Assembly (NCBI GenBank): GCA_034435675.1
Contig: DAOTWP010000109.1
Coordinates: 1 to 18,125, forward strand
DNA length: 18,125 bases
Source: DAOTWP01 sp034435675
Lineage (GTDB): Bacteria > Chloroflexota > Anaerolineae > Aggregatilineales > Phototrophicaceae
Direction of reading: 5' to 3'
Below the pieces are notes generated by a model. That model did not search any database. It was not told the DNA's origin and saw only the letters and a program-made list of their open reading frames with translations. Shown piece after piece: positions 6,835 to 14,213 of the stretch (positions within the stretch are counted from its first letter, which is position 1; each line of letters starts with the position of its first letter). The position numbers and the translations under genes were made by a program.

Positions 6835-7698
6835 TCAGCCCCCCAGCCCGGTAAGCTGTTCGCTGATTGCCCACAAGCGCGCGCAGGCTGCCGGGTCGAG
6901 CGTTTGCGCGGGCGCGGGCAGTTCCACCTTATTGCCGTAATACCTGCCGCTGATGCCTTCAACCTCCGGCGCTGTCGCCAGATACAGCACGCGCTCGGCG
7001 GCGCTCTCCGCGCTGGCGAGGAACGGTTTGCCCATTGTCGTCACCAGCTTCAGCCACAGCGGGTCGCGCTGTCCCGGATTGTTGCCGCCCAGGTTGGACC
7101 GGAACACGCCCGGATGCACGCAGTTGACGCTGACGCCTGTGCCCACCAGCCGCCGCGCCAGTTCAAACGTGAGCATCAGGTTGCCCAGCTTGGTCTGCGC
7201 ATAGGCGCTCAAGCCGTTGTACGGGCGCTGTTCGAATTGCAGGTCGTCAAAGTCCATACGGGTGTTGACGCGCGTGCCCACATTGACGATCCGTGCCGGA
7301 GCGCTCGCCTTCAGCACATCGAGCAGCAGATTCGTCAGCAAAAAGGACGCCAGATGGTTGACCGCCAGAGACGCCTCGACGCCGTCCGGCGTGAGCGTGC
7401 GCTGCATGAAGGTCGTGCCGGCATTGTTGATCAGCAGGTGCAGCCGGTCATACTTCGCGCGGAACGCTGCCGCCAGCGCGCGGATCGACTGCTGCGACGC
7501 CAGATCCGCCAGCAGCAGCTCCACGCTGCCCCCGTTTGCCGCCGCCGCGATTTCCTGCTGTGCCGCCGCGCCGCGCTCACGGCTGCGCGCCACCATCACG
7601 ACGACGGCGCCGTGCTGCGCCAGTTTGATCGCCGTCGCCTTGCCCAGCCCGGAGTTTGCGCCGGTAATCAGCGCGATTTTGCCTTGTAGTGTGCTCAT
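6835..7698 (-). CDS. Short-chain dehydrogenase/reductase, retinol dehydrogenase-like
   Basis: A 287-residue Rossmann-fold NAD(P)-dependent oxidoreductase. Cofactor motif TGANSGLG (12-19), A-R-S-R at the end of strand 2 (suggesting NADPH), NNAG (91-94), and the active-site Y-A-Q-T-K (Tyr166, Lys170), followed by H-P-G-V. The usual N-V-S-S catalytic serine stretch reads N-V-G-T, so Thr142 occupies the serine position. The long insert between it and Tyr (with D-D-L-Q-F-E-Q-R-P-Y) is typical of the retinol dehydrogenase/WWOX-like subgroup. The start at 7698 follows AGGAG eight bases upstream. It is the last gene of a minus-strand unit, 28 bases after the permease. It converges with the TOPRIM gene, with no clear terminator between them. 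The substrate is not predictable. Confidence 0.9.
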   Translation of the reverse strand: MSTLQGKIALITGANSGLGKATAIKLAQHGAVVVMVARSRERGAAAQQEIAAAANGGSVELLLADLASQQSIRALAAAFRAKYDRLHLLINNAGTTFMQRTLTPDGVEASLAVNHLASFLLTNLLLDVLKASAPARIVNVGTRVNTRMDFDDLQFEQRPYNGLSAYAQTKLGNLMLTFELARRLVGTGVSVNCVHPGVFRSNLGGNNPGQRDPLWLKLVTTMGKPFLASAESAAERVLYLATAPEVEGISGRYYGNKVELPAPAQTLDPAACARLWAISEQLTGLGG

Positions 7699-7726
7699 CC
7701 AGATTGCTCCTGTTTAGTCCCAAACA

Positions 7727-8539
7727 TTACCGCTGGCGGGTGCGCGCCCGCAGGCTGAACCACGCAAAAGCGAATGTCAGCAGCGCCAGCGTGCTGGCGG
7801 CAAACAAGCCCAGCAGCAGCGCGGCAGGATCCCACCCGGTGTTCAGCAGCGCGCGGGTGGCATCCAGAATATAGGTGATCGGGTTTAGCTCCGCCGCCAC
7901 GCGCAGCCAGCCGCTCAGCAGTTCCACCGGCGTGAACGACGAGGTCAAAAAGGTGAAGGGAAACACCAGAAATGTCGCCCCGCTGGTCGCCGTCGAACTG
8001 CCCGTGCGCAGGGCAATGCCGACAATCAGCCCTGCCAGCGCCAGCGCCACCAGCAGCGCATAGACGAGCAGCGCCAGCAGTCCCGGCAGTCCTGTGGCGG
8101 GCTGCAAGCCCAGCAGCAGCGCCAGCCCAGTCACGCCGCTGGTCTGCACCACGATAATCAGCGCGGCGGCAATCATTGGCGCCAGCAGCAGCGCCGCGCG
8201 GCTCACGGGGGTCAGGCGCAGCTTGTCGAAGTAGCCACTTTTGATGTCGCGCAGCAGCGCTTCGCCCGCGATGCCCGCCCCGCTGAGTGCCGTGCTGATC
8301 ACCGACAGCGGCAGGATGAAGCCCAGGTAGTCCTCGCCCGGCAGGAAGAAACTCGCCGCGCCGCTCAGCGATGAGTCGTAGATGACCAGGAAGAACACGC
8401 CCAGCAGCAAACCCGGCACAAACGCCGCCGACTCGCGAAACGTGACCAGCAGACAGCGGCGCGTGAGCATGGCAATCTGCGCGGGTACAGGCATCTGCGC
8501 GGGAAAACGTGAGGCGGGCAGTCCGGTGGTCGCCGTCAT
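7727..8539 (-). CDS. ABC-2 type transporter permease (DrrB-like)
   Basis: A 270-residue permease with about six membrane helices (about 41-56, 71-92, 117-147, 150-176, 187-201 and 236-262). It has the ABC-2 coupling region E-A-L-L-R-D-I-K-S-G-Y-F-D-K-L-R-L-T-P (93-111) and the late motif F-T-P-V-E-L-L-S-G-W-L (202-212) followed by L-N-P-I-T-Y. DrrB-type permeases export drugs, lipids or polysaccharides with a separate DrrA ATPase. No such ATPase gene is in the window; the upstream position where it would normally sit holds the TspO-like gene. The start ATG shares one base with the TspO-like stop (TGATG), which implies translational coupling. Substrate unknown. Confidence 0.88.
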   Translation of the reverse strand: MTATTGLPASRFPAQMPVPAQIAMLTRRCLLVTFRESAAFVPGLLLGVFFLVIYDSSLSGAASFFLPGEDYLGFILPLSVISTALSGAGIAGEALLRDIKSGYFDKLRLTPVSRAALLLAPMIAAALIIVVQTSGVTGLALLLGLQPATGLPGLLALLVYALLVALALAGLIVGIALRTGSSTATSGATFLVFPFTFLTSSFTPVELLSGWLRVAAELNPITYILDATRALLNTGWDPAALLLGLFAASTLALLTFAFAWFSLRARTRQR

Positions 8540-9348
8540 CAGCCTGCCCCCGTGCGCTGCGCTTCAACCGGGACACGCCGCAGCAGGTGGTATGCTGTCA
8601 CAACCGAAACGACCAGCCCTGCCGCCACACAGGTCAGCGCCACCAGCAGCGAGCGATCTACATTGTTGAAGAAGATGCCCAGCAGTGCCCAGACGATCAC
8701 TGCACTGTAGGCGATTGTCCCTGCGCCTGCTCTGCTGTATAGGACCATCAGGCTTGCCAGCACGGTTGCCACCAGCAGCAGCGCCGCTGCCCACAGCGCG
8801 CCGTTGGGCGCACCGCTAAACCCGACAGCATCCAGCGCCGCCGCCGCATTGGCAATCGCGGCGACATTGAGCCAGGCGAAAAAGATCGTCACCGGGATTT
8901 GTGCCAGCCAGCGATCCCGCGAAGTCAGTTCGGTGTGCAGCGCACGCAGATGCATGAACGCGCGGGTCAGCGCAAACAGCATGCCCGCCAGCACAAAGAC
9001 CGTCGCCACGACAAATCCCGGTTGAAATTCCGTTGTGCCTTCCAGCCCTGCCTGACCCGCAAAAAAGTTCCACAACGCCGTGAGTGCCGCGTTCAGCGCC
9101 ACCCATCCGCCGATGCGCCGGTGCAGCGGGCGTTCGCGCTGGGCGGGCAGCGCCTGATAGACTGCATACAACAGTGCCGTTGAATAGATGACACCCCAGA
9201 TGGCAAATGTGGGACCAAATGGCAAGAAATATACCGGCGTGAGATCGGTGCGCTGCGCCTGATCCAGCGCATCGCCCAGCCAGAAGCTGGACAAAATATC
9301 CAGCACGGCGAAAAACAGTACTGCTCCCTGTCGAACCATGTCTCGCAT
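8539..9348 (-). CDS. TspO/MBR-related multi-span membrane protein
   Basis: A 269-residue integral membrane protein with about eight hydrophobic segments (7-25, 43-65, 80-98, 110-131, 148-170, 183-204, 210-228 and 233-255). The stretch P-F-G-P-T-F-A-I-W-G-V-I-Y (43-55) followed by Y-A-V-Y-Q-A-L-P, and A-L-W-N-F-F-A-G (91-98), match the P-x-x-x-F…W-x-x-x-Y and W-N-x-x-F features of TspO/MBR tryptophan-rich proteins. It is longer than classical TspO (about 160 residues, five helices), so it belongs to an extended relative. Classical TspO binds porphyrins and sterols; transfer of that role here is inference. Start ATG at 9348 follows AGGAG by about eight bases; ATG at 9339 is an alternative. It is the first gene of a TspO-like/permease/dehydrogenase unit with an operator-like palindrome just upstream. 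Confidence 0.7.
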   Translation of the reverse strand: MRDMVRQGAVLFFAVLDILSSFWLGDALDQAQRTDLTPVYFLPFGPTFAIWGVIYSTALLYAVYQALPAQRERPLHRRIGGWVALNAALTALWNFFAGQAGLEGTTEFQPGFVVATVFVLAGMLFALTRAFMHLRALHTELTSRDRWLAQIPVTIFFAWLNVAAIANAAAALDAVGFSGAPNGALWAAALLLVATVLASLMVLYSRAGAGTIAYSAVIVWALLGIFFNNVDRSLLVALTCVAAGLVVSVVTAYHLLRRVPVEAQRTGAG

Positions 9349-9362
9349 TACCCTGCTCCTGT

Positions 9363-9382
9363 TTTACTTACAAATCGGTAAA
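9363..9382. promoter_or_regulatory. Probable TetR-family operator before the TspO-like operon
   Basis: TTTACTTACAAATCGGTAAA with core TTAC-N6-GTAA. It matches the site before tetR at all positions except the central four bases, and lies 14 bases upstream of the TspO-like start codon in the same orientation relative to the gene. Confidence 0.7.
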
Positions 9383-9392
9383 TTTCCGGCGC

Positions 9393-9427
9393 AAAAAAAT
9401 CGGCTGGCGCAATCACCGCAGCCAGCC
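9393..9427 (-). terminator. Intrinsic terminator after the methyltransferase
   Basis: On the minus strand GGCTGGC and GCCAGCC form a 7-bp perfect stem with a 12-base loop, followed after two bases by seven T residues (9393-9399). It lies about 20 bases beyond the methyltransferase stop and just before the operator of the next unit, so it separates two transcription units. Confidence 0.8.
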
Positions 9428-9445
9428 CATGTGACCCTTCTGTGT

Positions 9446-10186
9446 TCAGCCGATGGCAGGCTTGCCCGCGCCGGGTTTGCGCGCCCACGCCACCCATTTG
9501 CCGCGCAGTCCGTTGTGCTCACCATCACTGACCTGGCGCAGGTCAAGCGACAAACGCACAACTTCAAAGCCGCGCAGCAGGTCGCGCAGATCCGCGCCAT
9601 CGCAGAAGTGATGCGGCATGAAACCATCCTCATCATCCGGCGCGGGGCGCTCATCCACAAACGTGTTCGGCTCCACTTCGCGGACTTCCCCGGCGGCTGC
9701 CTGGCGGCGCAGGATTTCGCAGATCAGGCTGTCCGTGCTGGGAAAGTCCACGAGCAGCGTCCCGCCGGGTTTCAGCACACGCCGAATCTCGCCCAGTGCT
9801 TGCAGGATGCCCGCGCGCAAATGGTGATGAATGGTCGAAGTCGACAGCGCGCCGTCAAACGTATTGTCGTCCCACGGCAGCGCCGTCATGTCCGCCACAT
9901 GCCCATCAAAAGCGACCTGCCGTTCCGCGCACAGTTCCCGCGTGATCTGCACGCCGGTGGGCGACACATCCACCCCGGCAGGCAAAAAACCGCGCTCACC
10001 CAGATAGAGCACATGCCGCCCAATCCCGCAGCCCACATCGAGCACGCGGGCATTTGGCGGCAGCGTGTCCGCCCATTCGACAACACTGGCATTCGGTTCG
10101 GCAAGGCTGCGATAGCGCGGCGGAATCATGTCCCCCTGCCAGATGGCTTCCCAGCCTGCGCGTTCGGTTGGATTATAAGGTTGCAT
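9446..10186 (-). CDS. Class I SAM-dependent methyltransferase
   Basis: A 246-residue methyltransferase of the Methyltransf_11/25 type. Motif I is VLDVGCGIGRH (48-58), the acidic residue ending strand 2 is Asp73 in G-V-D-V-S, a V-A-D-M motif (98-101) marks strand 3, D-N-T-F-D-G-A-L (107-114) precedes a His-rich H-H-H, and L-K-P-G-G-T-L-L-V (138-146) is the post-motif III signature. The N-terminus W-E-A-I-W-Q-G-D-M-I-P-P-R resembles small-molecule or thiopurine-like methyltransferases. Start ATG at 10186 follows AGGAG by about nine bases. It lies 45 bases after tetR on the same strand and probably shares its promoter; an intrinsic terminator follows. Substrate unknown; detoxification or modification of the compound sensed by TetR is speculative. 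Confidence 0.88.
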   Translation of the reverse strand: MQPYNPTERAGWEAIWQGDMIPPRYRSLAEPNASVVEWADTLPPNARVLDVGCGIGRHVLYLGERGFLPAGVDVSPTGVQITRELCAERQVAFDGHVADMTALPWDDNTFDGALSTSTIHHHLRAGILQALGEIRRVLKPGGTLLVDFPSTDSLICEILRRQAAAGEVREVEPNTFVDERPAPDDEDGFMPHHFCDGADLRDLLRGFEVVRLSLDLRQVSDGEHNGLRGKWVAWARKPGAGKPAIG

Positions 10187-10231
10187 CGCTGTTTGCTCCT
10201 GCTGCCTGTACTGCCGCCGCGGGCTGGCGTG

Positions 10232-10816
10232 TCAGCGCTTCAGCCAGCCGTTAAGCAGCATCTCGATGGTGCTGTCAATGATAGCTGATTTGTGTTCCGT
10301 GAACACCGGATCATGAAACGAATGCAGCAGTTCCACCAGCGCGACAAACGTGATCGCCGCCAGTCCGGCATCGGGCACTGTCACCGCGCCCGCCTGTGCC
10401 GCCGCCGCGATGGCAGCCTCCATCGGCTGGCGCAGCGCCTCGAACATCAGGTCGGACAGCGCGCGGGCATTCTGCGGGCTGAGCGCGGCAAGGTCGGAGG
10501 TTTCCATGCGCCCCACGTTCAGCGGCGGATGTGCCAGCAGCCAGTTCGCTACCGCGCGCATCTGGTCGCGCAGGTGGGGTCCGGCGCTGGCAATTGCTGC
10601 CGTCATGCCCGCCTGATGCCGCTGCAAACTGCGCCGCATCACCTGCATGTAAAGCTGCTCTTTGCCCTCCGGCGCGTAGTAATACAGCGCGCTGTGTTTG
10701 ATGCCCAACTGCACCGTGATATCGCGCAGGCGCACCGAGTCGTAACCTTTGGTCGCAAACAGCGCCGCCGCAATATCCAGCAGGCGTTCGTGTGTTTCGT
10801 TGTTGGCTGTATCCAT
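10232..10816 (-). CDS. TetR/AcrR-family transcriptional regulator
   Basis: A 194-residue regulator. The N-terminal helix-turn-helix domain (about 8-55) shows the usual pattern: R-L-L-D-I-A-A-A-L-F-A-T-K-G-Y-D-S-V at the start, then V-R-L-R-D-I-T-V-Q-L-G-I as the DNA-binding helices, and A-L-Y-Y-Y-A as the recognition end. The remainder is a helical ligand and dimer domain without a specific match. ATG at 10816 is chosen. The same frame extends to a TTG at 10843, but that codon lies inside the -10 hexamer of a good promoter. The leader would then be only about 15-20 bases, with no strong ribosome site. The operator-like palindrome covers the transcription start region, implying autorepression. 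The same motif precedes the TspO-like operon. Confidence 0.92.
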   Translation of the reverse strand: MDTANNETHERLLDIAAALFATKGYDSVRLRDITVQLGIKHSALYYYAPEGKEQLYMQVMRRSLQRHQAGMTAAIASAGPHLRDQMRAVANWLLAHPPLNVGRMETSDLAALSPQNARALSDLMFEALRQPMEAAIAAAAQAGAVTVPDAGLAAITFVALVELLHSFHDPVFTEHKSAIIDSTIEMLLNGWLKR

Positions 10817-10819
10817 GTG

Positions 10820-10839
10820 TTTACTTACATTTTGGTAAA
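10820..10839. promoter_or_regulatory. Probable TetR-family operator before tetR
   Basis: TTTACTTACATTTTGGTAAA, core TTAC-N6-GTAA, immediately downstream of the -10 element and three bases before the tetR start codon. It shares 16 of 20 positions with 9363-9382, differing only in the central four bases. Confidence 0.7.
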
Positions 10840-10868
10840 ACAATAACCGGAATAGAAAAATCTGTCAA
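10840..10868 (-). promoter_or_regulatory. tetR promoter
   Basis: Minus-strand -35 TTGACA (10863-10868), a 17-base spacer and -10 TATTGT (10840-10845). The -35 is a perfect consensus and the operator abuts the -10. Confidence 0.7.
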
Positions 10869-10914
10869 GCCCGCCTCAGCAGGTGCTCATCAAGGGGCAA
10901 GCGCCTGCGCTTTT

Positions 10915-10940
10915 GGGGCAGTCTGGTGACAGCCCCTTTT
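10915..10940 (+). terminator. Strong hairpin between the membrane-protein gene and tetR
   Basis: GGGGCaGTC-TGGT-GACaGCCCC forms an 8-bp stem with one A-A mismatch and a tetraloop, followed on the plus strand by TTTT. Both neighbouring genes are on the minus strand, where the stem has no T-run. It may still mark the 3' end of the 625-residue protein's transcript, or block antisense transcription. Direction and role are uncertain. Confidence 0.35.
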
Positions 10941-10976
10941 CATCTGCTGACTGCTGCTGGCTGCACGCAGTCCGGG

Positions 10977-12854
10977 TCAGTCGCCTTCGCGCAGTCGGCT
11001 GCTGGCAGCGCCGGATGCCCCAGCACCACCCGCTGTGACCGGATTGCTGCTGACCGGCGTCTGTCGCAGTTCTTCTACTGATGGCATCAGCATCGCCTCG
11101 CCGGTCAGGTCGGCATAACGCAGCCGCAGCCAGTCATACAGATTCAGGATCGTCTTATGCGTTTGATCAAGATCCACAGTAAAACTCTCGTAGATTTCGC
11201 TGGCAGTTCGCTCCAGGCGTTCCGCCTGCGTCAGCCGCCATAACATCTGCGCCAGCGTGCCCTCCTGCGGCTTGCGCTGCCAGAATGCCTTGATTTCGTC
11301 CGCATTCGGTCCCTCGTGGGTGGCGTCAAACAACCCCGACAGATGCGCGTCAGTGCTTTGCAGCTTGTCCACCAGCGAACGCCGCGCCTGATCATCCGGC
11401 GGAGCGCTGCACACTGCCTGCCACTGTTTCCAGAAATCCGACGCCGTGCGGATACTCGCCCCGCGAAAGACCTCGATCTTCTGCGGGTCAAGGTAGACAT
11501 ACAGCAGCGCCTGATCCACCCAATCAATCAGCTGCTGCGCGTTGTAATTGGTCGTCGTCAGCAGTTCAAACAGGTTGGCGCAGGCAAGATTCTGCACGTT
11601 ATCAATGCCCTGATCGCGCAGGCGCGTTTCGTGAAACGGGTTGATGCCGTCAATCATCTCCAGCGCCAGATATTCGCCACGCCCGCGCGGCAGCACCAGC
11701 GCGGTGTAGGTGATGCGGCTGAACCAGCGAATGGCGATGAACGGGAAATAGCCCAGCGAAAAGGCGAGAATCCCCAGCGCCCCCTGCCCAACCAGTTCGC
11801 TGGAGCTGCTGACCAGCAGCGTCAGCGCCTGAAACGCCACAAAGTTGAACGCCAGTCCTGCGATGATCGTTTGCGCACAATACAAGTACACCGTTGGCTG
11901 CAAATCAATTGTTGTGTAGCGCCGGTAGACAAGCTGCACGGCGAACAGATAGGCGCCGACAAAGCCAAAACGCATTGCCGACAACGCCGCCGCAGAAACC
12001 AGCGTTTCGGGCGGCTGCCAGACAAAAAACGCCAGCCCGAACAGCGTCGCCAGCACTGCCAGCGTCAGATGCAGCGCGTATTCGCCAATCGAGTTAAAGC
12101 GGTTGTAATATGCCTCGGCGCGGTCACGACAGAAGCGCAGCGTTTTGAGCGACTCCGGCTGGCGCACATCGAAGTCCTGCACGTGGATACCTGGCAGCAG
12201 CAGCAGGAAGTCCAGCGTCAGCCGCTGGATGTTCTGCTGGCGCGCGGTCTGGTCGCGCCCACTGGCAGCGCCGTCGGCAGAAAAGCGGCGCGGGAACTGG
12301 TCATAGGCGACATACGAAATCGGGAATACGCTCGCCAGCGTCAGCGCCGTCAGCAGCAGCAGCAGCGGCTGCACAATGGCAAGCTGCACGGCAATCACCC
12401 CAACACTGAGCAGTGTGAACAGGGCAGCGAACCCCAGCACCACGCGCCGGTAGACCCGGTTGCCCTGCTGGCGTCCCTGGGGGACAGGCCAGTCCCAGGC
12501 TGGCGTGCGCGATTTGAAGGCAGACCATGCCCAGGCATGCAGCAGCAGCAGCAGCACGGTAAGCAGGCTGAGCAAAAACACCAGCGGCAGCGCAAAGCGG
12601 CTGACCAGCAGCATCAGGGTCAGCGCTGCCAACAGCAGTGCCGCCGCCCCGGACAGCAGCAGTGCCGCTGCGCCTATGCCACGCTGCCAGCGGGACGATT
12701 GCGGATCGTTCGCGTCCCAGCCGCCGCGCCCGCCTGTACTGCCCGCTGTGGGCGTGGCGGGCAGATTCTGTACGTTCTCAAAGTTAGGGTCGGCATCTTC
12801 CTTAAAGGCTGCTTGCCCGGTGGGTGTACTGGCGGTGTCATGGTCAGGGTTCAC
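10977..12854 (-). CDS. Large membrane protein of unknown function with a helix-hairpin-helix-like segment
   Basis: A 625-residue protein of no family I can name. Residues 1-57 are polar and probably disordered (A-S-T-P-T-G, G-S-T-G-G-R-G-G). About eight membrane helices follow: 59-83, 88-108, 135-156, 160-182, 260-280, 290-310, 325-348 and 356-378, with a soluble loop at 183-258. The C-terminal 245 residues are soluble. Residues 397-455 (A-L-E-M-I-D-G-I-N-P-F-H-E-T-R-L, then G-I-D-N-V-Q-N-L-A, ending Q-L-I-D-W-V-D-Q-A-L-L-Y-V) look like helix-hairpin-helix/SAM-like motifs that I recall from the tails of other uncharacterised bacterial membrane proteins. The last 35 residues are Gly/Ala/Ser-rich. 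GTG at 12854 follows AGGAGG by six bases, which decides the start. It appears monocistronic. No enzyme motif is visible. Confidence 0.8.
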   Translation of the reverse strand: MNPDHDTASTPTGQAAFKEDADPNFENVQNLPATPTAGSTGGRGGWDANDPQSSRWQRGIGAAALLLSGAAALLLAALTLMLLVSRFALPLVFLLSLLTVLLLLLHAWAWSAFKSRTPAWDWPVPQGRQQGNRVYRRVVLGFAALFTLLSVGVIAVQLAIVQPLLLLLTALTLASVFPISYVAYDQFPRRFSADGAASGRDQTARQQNIQRLTLDFLLLLPGIHVQDFDVRQPESLKTLRFCRDRAEAYYNRFNSIGEYALHLTLAVLATLFGLAFFVWQPPETLVSAAALSAMRFGFVGAYLFAVQLVYRRYTTIDLQPTVYLYCAQTIIAGLAFNFVAFQALTLLVSSSSELVGQGALGILAFSLGYFPFIAIRWFSRITYTALVLPRGRGEYLALEMIDGINPFHETRLRDQGIDNVQNLACANLFELLTTTNYNAQQLIDWVDQALLYVYLDPQKIEVFRGASIRTASDFWKQWQAVCSAPPDDQARRSLVDKLQSTDAHLSGLFDATHEGPNADEIKAFWQRKPQEGTLAQMLWRLTQAERLERTASEIYESFTVDLDQTHKTILNLYDWLRLRYADLTGEAMLMPSVEELRQTPVSSNPVTAGGAGASGAASSRLREGD

Positions 12855-13016
12855 AGGTATCCTCCTGAAAGCTGCTGCGAAAGTATTTAGCTTTAGTTTA
12901 GCATGCTTTTAGGCGCGGATAATGTTAAGCGTAGCAGCGCCGCCCCTGGCGAACAAGCCCAGAGCAGAACGCCTGCCGCCCGGCATGGAACCATGCAGTT
13001 TTTGGGTGGCATAGGA

Positions 13017-14213
13017 CTATTTCAGCACCAATCCGGTGGTAATCAGGGTGCGAATTTCCAGCAGCAACCCCGGATGAGTCTTGAGCAGCGCCAGCACAAT
13101 ATCCGCCTGACTCATCGTCTCCAGCGGCAGCCGCCCCGCCGTGCGAATCAGCGCGTCAAACTGCGGTTCTGCCATGCGCGTCAGAATCTTGCGCACGCTG
13201 TACAGCGCCGCGTGCATTTTGCCGAACCTCTGCCGCCACAGGTGTTCATACGCTTGCAGCCGTTTGGCGCTGACAGCACCTTCGCGCACTGCCGGGGCAG
13301 CCACCTGCAGCGCCAGTTCCGCGCCGGTCATGCCCAGCCCAATGCCGCCTGCCGTCAGCGGGTCTGCCTGGTGCGCCGCATCGCCGACAACCAGCAGCCC
13401 ATCTGTGACCATCCGCTTGATTGCCCCGGTAATCGGGATACCGCCCGCCATCACGCTCAGTACACTCGCGCCAGGGAACCGCCGGTTCACAAAACGCTCC
13501 AGCCATTCCCGCGCGCTGACCGGACGCGCACGATCTGCGCTGATGACAATGCCAACGTTGGCGGTATCTTCATCTTTAGGGAACACCCACAGATACCCGC
13601 CGGGAGCCAGCGACTCGACACCAACATGATATTCGCAGATACGCGGGTTCATCCTGCCGCGCATGTTGCCCAGCAGAAACTGTACGCCACTGTAATAATC
13701 CCCCATCGGCGGAATCGTCTTCAGCCCTGCCCAGCGTGCCACCTGCGACTCGGTGCCATCAGCAGCAATAACCAGCCGCGCACGCACCTGGGACTCTTTG
13801 CCGAACTGCTTCAGGCGCACCCCGCAGACCGCGCCGTTATCGCGCAGCAGCCCGGTGACAGTGGTGCTGGCATGCACCTCCGCGCCCAACGCCGACGCCC
13901 GATTCGCCAGCGCCTGGTCAAACACGCGGCGGTCAACAATAATCGTCTCCGCGCTGGGGGGCACAACCACACACTCGCCCTGCGCGTTGTAGATGGCAAA
14001 TTTATCAATGCCGGTGTTCAGCCAGCGCGGGCTAAAGGGCATAAACCGCTGCGGGGTGTGAATATCCGTTGCTTCGCCACAGCGCACGGGCACCCCGATT
14101 TCCTGACGCTTTTCGACCAGCAGTGTGCTTAAGCCAGCTTCGGCTGCACGGATCGCCGCGGCGGAACCGGCGGGACCCGCGCCAACCACGACGACATCAT
14201 ACTGCGTGTTCAT
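13017..14213 (-). CDS. Geranylgeranyl reductase-family FAD-dependent oxidoreductase
   Basis: A 398-residue flavoprotein. The N-terminal Rossmann motif is G-A-G-P-A-G (11-16) with Glu34 ending strand 2 (V-E-K). The substrate-side motif V-R-C-G-E-A (43-48), Y-L-W-V-F-P-K…N-V-G, and the second FAD motif G-D-A-A-H-Q-A-D-P-L-T-A-G-G-I are hallmarks of geranylgeranyl reductases (ChlP/BchP, archaeal GGR, menaquinone-side-chain reductases). These reduce isoprenoid double bonds. ATG at 14213 (M-N-T-Q-Y-D-V-V-V-V-G) is preferred because the Rossmann strand starts there; the frame extends 16 codons further into the ferredoxin gene. It overlaps the ferredoxin stop by four bases (ATGA), so the two are translationally coupled and the ferredoxin is the likely electron donor. 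No chlorophyll genes are nearby, so a quinone or lipid substrate is as likely. Confidence 0.9.
   Translation of the reverse strand: MNTQYDVVVVGAGPAGSAAAIRAAEAGLSTLLVEKRQEIGVPVRCGEATDIHTPQRFMPFSPRWLNTGIDKFAIYNAQGECVVVPPSAETIIVDRRVFDQALANRASALGAEVHASTTVTGLLRDNGAVCGVRLKQFGKESQVRARLVIAADGTESQVARWAGLKTIPPMGDYYSGVQFLLGNMRGRMNPRICEYHVGVESLAPGGYLWVFPKDEDTANVGIVISADRARPVSAREWLERFVNRRFPGASVLSVMAGGIPITGAIKRMVTDGLLVVGDAAHQADPLTAGGIGLGMTGAELALQVAAPAVREGAVSAKRLQAYEHLWRQRFGKMHAALYSVRKILTRMAEPQFDALIRTAGRLPLETMSQADIVLALLKTHPGLLLEIRTLITTGLVLK

Noticed and set aside
10817..10843. Upstream TTG start for tetR adding nine residues
   Set aside because: The codon lies within the -10 hexamer and the extension covers the operator, so it cannot be translated from that promoter.
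12345..12660. Runs of CAG/CTG triplets that look like microsatellites
   Set aside because: They encode Leu-rich membrane helices; runs are short (about five units) and match codon preference.
11316..12890. Long plus-strand frame of 524 codons
   Set aside because: Antisense to the 625-residue membrane protein; Gln/Arg-rich composition is the mirror of its Leu-rich codons (CTG read as CAG).
12983..12996. GCATGGAACCATGC dyad followed by a T-run on the plus strand
   Set aside because: Stem of six pairs with a two-base loop is sterically poor and no plus-strand gene ends there.
12903..14132. Plus-strand frame of 409 codons
   Set aside because: Antisense to the geranylgeranyl reductase-like gene, which has clear family motifs.
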